10,312 nt of DNA from DATMXT01 sp035560415 (GTDB lineage Bacteria > Bacillota > Clostridia > Oscillospirales > Feifaniaceae). The notes beneath the pieces were generated by a model. It made no database searches. It had not been told where the DNA came from and was given only the letters and a program-made list of their open reading frames with translations. Positions 1 to 6,600 of the stretch are shown here, piece after piece; position 1 is the first letter of the stretch, and the number at the start of each line of letters is the position of its first letter. The DNA lies in assembly GCA_035560415.1 (NCBI GenBank), contig DATMZG010000073.1:1-10312 (forward strand). The letters run 5' to 3'. The translations under genes and the position numbers were made by a program.

Positions 1-63
1 AGCGCGAATTCACTTCGCGCGGGAAGGGCACCGCTCACTTGGCGGAAAACCCACAGGTTTTTC
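1..63. other. Unassigned left-edge sequence with a small hairpin
   Basis: No gene can be assigned here. Positions 2-8 (GCGCGAA) and 14-20 (TTCGCGC) form a perfect 7-bp stem with a 5-nt loop. Positions 46-51 and 56-61 (AAAACC/GGTTTT) form a second, weaker 6-bp stem. The stretch could be the tail of a transcript entering from the left or plain intergenic DNA; the window is too short on this side to tell. Confidence 0.3.
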
Positions 64-111
64 GACAATACGAAAACCGCCGGACATATGTCCGGCGGTT
101 TTCATATTGTC
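64..111 (-). terminator. Palindromic intrinsic terminator of the alpha/beta hydrolase gene, probably bidirectional
   Basis: Positions 72-103 are a perfect 32-bp palindrome (GAAAACCGCCGGACAT and its complement). The pairing extends to 64-111 with only the 71/104 pair mismatched. The GC-rich core is flanked by an A4 run on one side and a T4 run on the other, so RNA from either strand would have a strong hairpin followed by U residues. It begins 5 nt after the TAA of the minus-strand hydrolase gene, the expected place for its terminator. It could also stop a plus-strand transcript coming from the left. Confidence 0.85.
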
Positions 112-116
112 ATAGA

Positions 117-1157
117 TTATTTCGTGACAAATGCCATGACGGCCTCGATGATCTGCGCGCGCTGCTCGGTCTGGCTGATGGCGGGCTCACCGTCCCCCTC
201 CTGCTGACCGTAGCTGCCAAATCCCGAGTGGTTGCCGCCCTCAATATCGACCGCCGTCGTATCGGCCGGCAGGTAGCCCGCGTATTTCGTCTTGCGGGCG
301 GCGTCGAGCACAAGGTCGTTTGTGGCGTTGATTGAAAGCACCCGCACGCCGAGCTGCGAGATGTTTTGCGAGGAGTAGGAGGCCAGCAGGATGAGCCCCT
401 TGACCTTTGCGGGGTATTCTGAGACGTACTGGGCCGCGGCCACGCCGCCGACCGAGTGTCCGCCGACATACCAGTTGTCGGTCTTGTCCCCATAGGTGTT
501 CAGGTAGGCCTCAGCCGCCTGCGGGCTGAAAATGGCCATATTGAGAGTCATTTTCGGAATGACGACAAGGCAGCCCTGCTGCGAGAGCTCTTTGGCCAAA
601 AGGGCATAGGCCTTGTGCTGGGTCTGGCCGCCCGGATACAGGATGACGCCGGCCGTGATTTCGCTCTCCGGCATGAAGACGAGTCCGCCATCCACAACCT
701 CGGCCGTGGCGGCGGCGGCGAGCGCCGCCTCGTCGGCATGATAATTTGTGCGCATGCCAAGCCATGCGAGCTCGGCCAAGGTCAGCACGAGGAAAAAGAT
801 GAGCAGCCGCTTGCGAAAGCGCTTGCGCTTTTCCTGCTGTTCTTCCGTGAGCTCCTCCCACGGCGGAAGGTCTTCTTTCATGACAACAGTGCCGTCTTTC
901 ATGCGCACGCCGACCAGTTTGCGCTTGCCGGCCTCTTCCCGCTTTTTGGCGACGGCGTAGGGGTCCTCGAAGTTGGGGGTGAAGTTGTCGTCCTCCCACT
1001 CGGAGTCGTCCGCCTCGTCGGCGTCCTCTTCGACCTCTTCCCAGTCGGCGTCTATGATTTCGCCATCCTCTTCGCCGTACGTTTCGCCGTCCTCGTCAAA
1101 ATCGTCCTCTATCTCTTCGGGGAGCTCCTCCTTGTTTTTGCGCTTGTCCTCTTCCAA
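117..1157 (-). CDS. Membrane-anchored alpha/beta hydrolase (Abhydrolase_5-like) with acidic N-terminal tail
   Basis: A 346-residue protein. Residues 1-65 are extremely acidic (33 Asp/Glu in the first 60). A basic stretch (RKRFRKR, 111-117) precedes one hydrophobic segment at about 118-135, so the positive-inside rule puts the tail in the cytoplasm and the catalytic domain outside. The domain from about 155 to 346 carries the nucleophile elbow GHSVG (Ser235), a likely acid in NATND (Asp281), and GGNHSGFGSYG with His310 as the probable base. The GGNH..FG.YG..GDG pattern is, from memory, typical of the Abhydrolase_5/dienelactone-hydrolase-like group; the substrate cannot be predicted. The start is TTG, chosen because GAGGTGAG lies 5 nt upstream and no ATG occurs before residue 86. 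The gene is transcribed alone, divergently from the MBL gene, and ends at the terminator at 64-111. Confidence 0.86.
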   Translation of the reverse strand: MEEDKRKNKEELPEEIEDDFDEDGETYGEEDGEIIDADWEEVEEDADEADDSEWEDDNFTPNFEDPYAVAKKREEAGKRKLVGVRMKDGTVVMKEDLPPWEELTEEQQEKRKRFRKRLLIFFLVLTLAELAWLGMRTNYHADEAALAAAATAEVVDGGLVFMPESEITAGVILYPGGQTQHKAYALLAKELSQQGCLVVIPKMTLNMAIFSPQAAEAYLNTYGDKTDNWYVGGHSVGGVAAAQYVSEYPAKVKGLILLASYSSQNISQLGVRVLSINATNDLVLDAARKTKYAGYLPADTTAVDIEGGNHSGFGSYGQQEGDGEPAISQTEQRAQIIEAVMAFVTK

Positions 1158-1158
1158 G

Positions 1159-1187
1159 TTGTCTCACCTCGGTTTTTATGATAAAAT
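1159..1187 (+). promoter_or_regulatory. Sigma-A-type promoter for the MBL-fold hydrolase gene
   Basis: On the plus strand a -35 TTGTCT (1159-1164) is followed by a 17-bp spacer and a -10 TAAAAT (1182-1187). The predicted start is near 1194, just before the ribosome binding site at 1204-1209. The -35 lies at the translation start of the opposite gene, and the -10 sits one base from the -10 of the opposing promoter. A second possible -10, TATAAA, occurs at 1191-1196. Confidence 0.5.
1163..1170 (-). promoter_or_regulatory. Ribosome binding site fixing the TTG start of the alpha/beta hydrolase
   Basis: The minus strand reads GAGGTGAG here, 5 nt before the TTG at 1157. No competing ATG lies nearby, so this site supports the TTG start. 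Confidence 0.75.
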
Positions 1188-1188
1188 A

Positions 1189-1217
1189 ATTATAAATGAA
1201 TATGGAGGTAAAATCAA
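1189..1217 (-). promoter_or_regulatory. Sigma-A-type promoter for the alpha/beta hydrolase gene
   Basis: On the minus strand a -35 TTGATT (1217-1212) is followed by a 17-bp spacer and a perfect -10 TATAAT (1194-1189). The predicted transcript starts near 1182, leaving a short leader with the ribosome binding site before the TTG at 1157. Inferred from consensus match only. Confidence 0.65.
1204..1209 (+). promoter_or_regulatory. Ribosome binding site fixing the GTG start of the MBL gene
   Basis: GGAGGT is a near-perfect Shine-Dalgarno sequence with 8 nt before the GTG at 1218, which decides this non-ATG start. Confidence 0.8.
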
Positions 1218-2090
1218 GTGTACGAACTTGTGCGGCTCACGGACAGGAGCTTTTATATCGACAACCCCTCCAAGGTAGGGGTCTGGCTCGACGGCGAGAC
1301 CTGCTATCTCATTGACAGCGGCAACGACAAGGACGCCGCTCGCAAAATTGCGCAGGTTGTGGAGCGCGAGGGCTGGGTCTGCGGCGGCATCATTTTGACC
1401 CACTCCAACGCTGACCACATGGGGGGCGCCGCGGCCCTCTCGGCGCGGCTGCATGCGCCGGTCTACGCGACCGGAACGGAGGCGGCCGTGGCTTTGCATC
1501 CCATTTTGGAGCCGTCGCTGCTCTACGGCGGGCGGCCATTTGCACAGCTTCGAAATAAATTCCTCATGGCTAAGCCTTTGGACAAGGTCTTGGGGGAGCC
1601 CCTTCCGGCGGGACTACAGTATATCCCGCTGCCGGGGCACTACCTTGAGATGGCCGGCGTCATGACCCCCGACCGCGTCTTCTTTGCGGCCGACTGCCTG
1701 TTTGGGGAGAACATCATTGACAAGTACCACCTCTCCTACGTCCTCGACCCCGGCCTTTTCATCGAGACGCTGAAGATGCTGCCCACGCTTGAGGCCGACT
1801 GGTTTGTGCCATCCCACGCGCCGGCTGCGAGAGACATTGCGCCCTTAGCTGAAAAGAACATCAAAAAGGTCGAGGAGATCATTTCGGTCATCCTCGGCCT
1901 GTGTGAGAAGCCGCAGGGGTTTGACGACCTGCTCGAAGCCGTTTTCACCCACTTCGGGCTTACAATGGACTTTGACCAGTATGTGCTGGTCGGCAGCACC
2001 TTGCGCAACTACCTCTCCTGGCTCTCGGACGAGGGCCGGCTTGTCCCCCGCTTTGAAGGGGCAAGGCTGTTTTGGGGGCTGCCGGAATAA
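1218..2090 (+). CDS. Metallo-beta-lactamase-fold hydrolase with winged-helix-like C-terminus and altered metal motif
   Basis: A 290-residue probably cytoplasmic protein, with no signal peptide or membrane segment. MBL-fold marks are present in order: the HxHxDH-position motif HSNADH (62-67), His141 in PLPGH, Asp159 in FFAADC and His200 in FVPSH. The second His of the classic motif is Asn64, a ligand of metal site 1 in Zn-dependent family members, so the metal centre may be unusual. Residues about 205-290, after the core, look helical and end with TLRNYLSWLSDEGRL and a strand-rich tail. That fits a winged helix like the one following the MBL core in LACTB2-type proteins; this is inference. The GTG start has GGAGGT 8 nt upstream. 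It is divergent from the alpha/beta hydrolase and convergent with pyk. The family is broad (glyoxalase II, nucleases, lactonases), so no substrate is claimed. Confidence 0.87.
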   Translation: MYELVRLTDRSFYIDNPSKVGVWLDGETCYLIDSGNDKDAARKIAQVVEREGWVCGGIILTHSNADHMGGAAALSARLHAPVYATGTEAAVALHPILEPSLLYGGRPFAQLRNKFLMAKPLDKVLGEPLPAGLQYIPLPGHYLEMAGVMTPDRVFFAADCLFGENIIDKYHLSYVLDPGLFIETLKMLPTLEADWFVPSHAPAARDIAPLAEKNIKKVEEIISVILGLCEKPQGFDDLLEAVFTHFGLTMDFDQYVLVGSTLRNYLSWLSDEGRLVPRFEGARLFWGLPE

Positions 2091-2098
2091 AACAGGGA

Positions 2099-2135
2099 GG
2101 GTATTGGATACCCCCTATGATGAAAATACCCCCCG
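2099..2135. repeat. C-rich repeat unit 1 in the MBL/pyk intergenic region
   Basis: GGGTATTGGATACCCCC (2099-2115) recurs exactly at 2229-2245. After one mismatch comes ATGAT in both copies, then an A-rich stretch and TACCCCCCG (2127-2135 here, 2261-2269 in unit 2). This copy forms only a weak 6-bp hairpin (GGGTAT-TGG-ATACCC). Confidence 0.7.
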
Positions 2136-2152
2136 CAGGGAATTAAATTTGC

Positions 2153-2211
2153 TTTTTCCGGCGACATGCGCGGCGGAAAAACACCTCGACTTTAGCGCCG
2201 GCGCGGCGCTA
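2153..2211. other. Two GC-rich hairpins between the repeat units
   Basis: TTTTTCCG (2153-2160) pairs with CGGAAAAA (2174-2181), extended by CG/CG after one G-G mismatch. TAGCGCC (2193-2199) pairs with GGCGCTA (2205-2211) around a 5-nt loop. The first has T before and A after the stem on the plus strand, the reverse of an intrinsic terminator, so its role is unclear. Confidence 0.45.
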
Positions 2212-2221
2212 TCCGGGGGGC

Positions 2222-2250
2222 TCATGGGGGGTATTGGATACCCCCCATGA
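2222..2250 (-). terminator. Strong hairpin in repeat unit 2, possible end of the glmU-pyk transcript
   Basis: TCATGGGGGGTAT (2222-2234) and ATACCCCCCATGA (2238-2250) are perfectly complementary around a 3-nt loop, giving a 13-bp stem with six consecutive G-C pairs. It lies about 28 nt after the pyk stop codon. No U-tract follows on either strand, so it is not a textbook intrinsic terminator. It may stop polymerase, protect the mRNA 3' end, or simply be part of the repeat. Confidence 0.4.
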
Positions 2251-2272
2251 TTAAATTGGTTACCCCCCGTGA
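2229..2272. repeat. C-rich repeat unit 2, with a further related copy at 2255-2272
   Basis: This is the second copy of the unit at 2099-2135, starting 130 bp later. Within it the core ATTGGATACCCCCCATGA (2233-2250) is followed by a close variant, ATTGGTTACCCCCCGTGA (2255-2272). The core therefore occurs three times, plus a degenerate AAAATACCCCCCG at 2123-2135. Confidence 0.7.
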
Positions 2273-2278
2273 TATTTT

Positions 2279-3682
2279 TTATATTTTGACCACCTTCAGG
2301 GTGTCGGTCGTCCCCGTGACGCCGAGCGGCACACCTGAGGTGATGACGATGATGTCGCCGCTGCGGGCAAGCCCCGTGGCGACGGCTTTTTCTACGGCGT
2401 CAGCGAAGAGCGCATCGGCGCTGTCGGGCTGGGGGCTCATGACCGGCAGCACGCCCCAGGACATGGCGAGCCGGTGGAATGTGCTCTCGAGCGGCGTGCA
2501 GCAGATGATGGGCACCGCCGGCCGGTAGGAGGAGACCGTGCGGGCCGTGCGCCCCGACATGGAGCAGGCCACGATGGCGGCCGCTTTGAGGTCATGGGCC
2601 GTCGTGCAGGTGGCGTGGGAGATGGCGGTCGTGATGCCGGCATCGACAAACCGCTTTGACTCCATGCGGCGGACATAGTTGATGTCGTCCTCGGCCTGCT
2701 CAATGATGCCGGCCATGGCCTTGACCGTTTCGACCGGGTATTTGCCGACCGAGCTCTCGCCCGACAGCATGACGGCCGAAGTGCCGTCGTAGACGGCGTT
2801 GGCGACGTCGCTGACCTCGGCCCTTGTGGGCCGGGGGCTCTTGATCATGGACTCCAGCATCTGGGTGGCCGTGATGGTGCGCCGGCCGGCAGCTAAGCAC
2901 TTTTTAATGATGGACTTTTGAATGCGGGGCAGCATGGCGTAGTCGATTTCGACCCCCATGTCGCCGCGGGCCACCATGATGCCGTCGGCCTCGGCGATGA
3001 TCTCATCGATGTTTTCGACGCCCTGGGCGTTTTCGATTTTGGCGATGATCTGGACTTCGGCGCCGCCCGCCGCCTCCAGCACCCGGCGCACCTCGGCCAC
3101 GTCGGCCGCGCACCGGACAAAGGAGGCCGCCACAAATTCGGCCCCGTTTTGGGCCGCAAAGGTGAGGTCGGCCTCGTCGGCCGGCGACATGTAGGGCATG
3201 GAGAGCCGCACGCCCGGGATGTTGACCGACTTGCGGGAGGACAGCACACCGCCGTTTTCGACCCGGCAGCTGATTTCTTCCCCGTCAATGGCCGTCACGG
3301 TCATGGCAATCTGCCCGTCGTCAATGAGAATGCGCGCCCCTGCCGCAAGGTCCGCCGGAAGGCCGGCGTAGTTGACGTGGGCCCGCCTGTCGTCACAGGG
3401 GACCTCGGCCGTCGTCAGGATATACGCCTGCCCCTCAGTGAGGGCGGCGGGCTCTTCGAAGACGCCGAGGCGCACCTCCGGCCCCTTGGTGTCGATCATG
3501 AGGGCGATGGGCTTTCCGGTCTCGCGGCGCAGCTGCTTAACCGCCTCAATGCGGGCGGTGTGCTCCTCGTGGGTGCCGTGGCTCATGTTAAATCGCGCCA
3601 CGTTCATGCCGGCCGCAAGCATGGCCTGCAGTTTGCCGTCGGTAGAGGGCCCCAAGGTGCAGACAATTTTAGTTTTTCTCAA
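2279..3682 (-). CDS. pyk: Pyruvate kinase
   Basis: Cytosolic enzyme transferring phosphate from phosphoenolpyruvate to ADP, the last step of glycolysis. The 467 residues match the short form without the extra C-terminal PEP-utiliser-like domain of Bacillus-type enzymes. The N-terminus has KIVCTLGPS; Arg30 lies in VARFNMSHG; DTKGPEVR (64-71) opens the B domain (to about 157); IIAKIENAQG has catalytic Lys215 and metal ligand Glu217; ARGDMGVE has Asp241; TATQMLESM has Thr273. The C-terminal domain has SMSGRTART (374-382) and ends with SGVPLGVTGTTDTLKV. Glu69 in KGPE is the residue linked to K+-dependent pyruvate kinases, so K+ activation is expected. The TTG start is supported by GGAGG at 3692-3696, 9 nt upstream. 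The gene overlaps the end of mfd by 14 nt and is last in the operon. Confidence 0.97.
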   Translation of the reverse strand: MRKTKIVCTLGPSTDGKLQAMLAAGMNVARFNMSHGTHEEHTARIEAVKQLRRETGKPIALMIDTKGPEVRLGVFEEPAALTEGQAYILTTAEVPCDDRRAHVNYAGLPADLAAGARILIDDGQIAMTVTAIDGEEISCRVENGGVLSSRKSVNIPGVRLSMPYMSPADEADLTFAAQNGAEFVAASFVRCAADVAEVRRVLEAAGGAEVQIIAKIENAQGVENIDEIIAEADGIMVARGDMGVEIDYAMLPRIQKSIIKKCLAAGRRTITATQMLESMIKSPRPTRAEVSDVANAVYDGTSAVMLSGESSVGKYPVETVKAMAGIIEQAEDDINYVRRMESKRFVDAGITTAISHATCTTAHDLKAAAIVACSMSGRTARTVSSYRPAVPIICCTPLESTFHRLAMSWGVLPVMSPQPDSADALFADAVEKAVATGLARSGDIIVITSGVPLGVTGTTDTLKVVKI

Positions 3683-6600
3683 GTTTCATGGCCTCCTCAA
3701 TTTTACACATGGCCCCTTCGGCCGTGGCGAGTCCAAGTTCCCCCTTTTTGGGGCGGCAGGTCAGGTAGGGCTTGCTGCCGGCCGAATACAAAATGCGCCC
3801 GCGGTTTTCGCTGGCAAGCTTCGCCACGGCCGCCATCGGGATTGCGGCGGCGTCGATGACGACGTTGCCGGCCCGCTCGGTGATATCGGAAATGCCAAGT
3901 GCCCCCGCCCGGTTTCGTAAGAGCGAGGTTCGGCAGAGATTTTGAAGCGGGATGGGAATGTCGCCAAAGCGGTCAATGAGCTCGTCATAGAGGTCCGAGA
4001 GGTCCTCATCGGTCTCAATGGCGGCGATTTTCTTATAGATGTCTATTCTGATTTCGGAGGAGTCGATATATTCGGGCGGAATGTTGGCGTCGATGACGAA
4101 GTCCACGGTGCAGGAGACCCGGTTTGAGGGGGTGCCCCGCTCCTCCAGCACCGCCTCTTCGAGCAGCTTGAGGTAGAGGTCGTACCCGACGGCCTCCATG
4201 TGCCCGTGCTGCTCGGCCCCCAGCACGCTGCCGGCGCCTCTGATTTCGAGGTCCCGCATGGCGATTTTGAAGCCGGAGCCAAACTCGGTGAACTCCCGGA
4301 TGGTCGAAAGCCGTTTGGTGGCGTCCTCAGTCAGCACTTTGTCCCTGCGGTAGGTGAGATAGGCGTAAGCTCTGCGGCTCGACCGGCCGATGCGCCCCCG
4401 GATTTGGTAGAGCTGCGACAGCCCCAGCCGGTCGGCGTCCTCGACGATGAGGGTGTTGGCGTTTGGCACGTCGACCCCGGTCTCAATGATGGTGGTACAG
4501 ACCAGCACGTCGACCCCGCCCTCCACCATCTGCTGCCAGACGTCCGAGAGCTCATCCTCCGCCATTTTGCCGTGGGCGACGACGATGTTGGCGTCGGGCA
4601 GCCGCTCCTGCAGCTTTGCCGCCACCCGGTGGATGCTGTCGACCCGGTTGTAGAGGTAGAACACCTGTCCCCCGCGGCGCAGCTCTTTTTTGATGGCGTC
4701 GACCGCAATGCCGAAGTCGTACTCCAGCACATAGGTCTGGACCGGCCGGCGGTCCATCGGCGGCTCCTCAATCGTGGACATGTCTCTTATGCCGGACAGC
4801 GCCATGCCGAGGGTGCGCGGAATGGGGGTCGCCGTCAGGGTCAGCACGTCGACCGTGTTTGAAATCTGCTTGAGCTTCTCCTTGTGGGCGACGCCGAAGC
4901 GCTGCTCCTCGTCAATGATGACAAGCCCTAAATTTTTAAACGCGACGTCTTTTTGCAACAGCCGGTGAGTGCCGATGACCATGTCGAGTTCACCGGTGCG
5001 AAGCCGCTTTAAGACGTCCTTTTGCTGTCTTGCGGTGCGAAAGCGCGACAGCGTGTCAATGCGCATGGGGAAAGTCGAAAACCGCGAGAGGATGGTCGTG
5101 TAGTGCTGCCACGAGAGGATGGTGGTCGGCACGAGGAAGGCCACCTGCTTGCCGGCGTCAATGGCTTTGAATGCTGCCCTAACCGCGACTTCGGTCTTGC
5201 CAAAGCCCACGTCGCCGCAAAGGAGCCGGTCCATCGGGGCCGGTTTTTCCATGTCCTCCTTGATTTCCCGCACGCACCGAAGCTGGTCCTCGGTCTCGAC
5301 ATAGGGGAACGACGCCTCAAAGGAGGCCTGCCACTCGCTGTCGGGAGGATAGGCAAAGCCCCCGAGCCGCTGGCGGGCGGCGTAGAGCTCAGTGAGCTGC
5401 CGCGCCATGTCGCGGGCCGCGGCCGACACCCGCTGCCGGGTCTTGGCCCACTCGACGCCGCCGAGTTTTGCGAGGCGCACCTTGCCCGGCGCGTCCTCCC
5501 CGCCGATGTATTTCGACACGAGGTCGAGCTGATTGGCCGGGACGTAGAGCACGTCGGTTCCGGCGTAGTTGATTTTAATGTAGTCCTTGACGACGCCCTC
5601 GACTTTGAGCTGCGAAATGCCCATATACCGGCCGATGCCGTGGTTTTGGTGCACGACGTAGTCGCCCGTGCGCAAATCCGAGTAAGTGCGCACTTTTTCG
5701 CCGGCGGTCTTTTTTTTCGGTCTCACCGTCCGCTTTTTGGCGATGCCGGCGTCGGTCAGGATGGTCAGCCCGTCCTCGGGGTAGCTGACGCCGCTTGCGA
5801 GCGCCCCGACCACGAGCTCGGCACTGCCGTCCTGCACCAGCCCCGAGAGGGCCGACTTGCGGGTCTCGTCGGCGACGTAGATATAGACTTTTCCGTCGGC
5901 GTCGGCGAGTTCGTCGGCCAGAAGCTCCGGCGTCTCCCCAAAGCCCGCCGTGTGCCGCTCGTGCGAGGCGACAAGGGACTTTGGCGCCAGTTCATAAAAG
6001 GAGTGTGGCAGCACGTCCATGTGGACGACGGGATGCCGGCCTGCGGCGCTCCAGAACTCTCCGGGCGACAGCGCGTGGTCGCAGAGTTCCGGCACGGTCT
6101 CCCCCTCCTCGAGGGCGGCCGTAAAGTCGGTTGCGGCCATCTCCGCGGCGCTGCGCAGCCGCTCGGTGCAGGCCCGCTCCTCCGACACGAGAACGGGAAA
6201 GCCCTCGGCGTAGTCGAGCAGCGTGCACCGCTCCCCCCATAAGAGGGGCTGGAGCAGGTCACGGGGGCCGACGGCTTCAAACCGCTCGAGCTCGGCCCGA
6301 ATGGCGGCCCCCGCTTTGCGGCGGGCGTATTTTTTCACGAGCTCGTCGAGCTTTTCCTTCACCTGCTGGTCGGTGATTAAATGGGTGGCCGGCGGCAGGT
6401 CGAGCGTCTCCACCGCGTCGATGCGCCGCTGACTCATGGCGTCGAAAGCGTGCATGGTGTCGATCTCGTCGCCGAAAAACTCGATGCGCACCGGCTGCTC
6501 ACACCCCGGCACGAAGACGTCGACAATGCCGCCCCGCCTTGAAAACTGCCCCGCCCCCTCGACGATGGGGCACCGGGCATAGCCCGCCGCCGCAAGTTTC

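Noticed and set aside
36..44. Loss of the Walker A lysine-threonine loop in the N-terminal part of Mfd as a defect (residues 36-44, DNA near 6926-6953)
   Set aside because: Degeneration of this loop in the UvrB-like module is normal for Mfd; the ATPase site in the helicase core is intact. The coordinates given are residue numbers.
456..1181. 241-codon plus-strand frame opposite the alpha/beta hydrolase
   Set aside because: Antisense to a gene with a full catalytic motif set, a good ribosome binding site, a promoter and a terminator. Its hydrophobic C-terminal part is the complement of the acidic tail.
2099..2272. CRISPR array or insertion sequence in the MBL/pyk intergenic region
   Set aside because: The units are too few and unevenly spaced for CRISPR, and there is no transposase, no flanking target duplication and no cas gene.
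2918..3859. 313-codon open frame on the plus strand opposite pyk and the end of mfd
   Set aside because: Antisense to pyruvate kinase, which has complete motifs. It has low-complexity composition and no ribosome binding site or promoter.
5022..6242. 406-codon open frame on the plus strand opposite mfd
   Set aside because: It is wholly antisense to the unmistakable mfd helicase gene, its translation resembles no family I know, and high GC with strong codon bias commonly leaves long antisense frames open.
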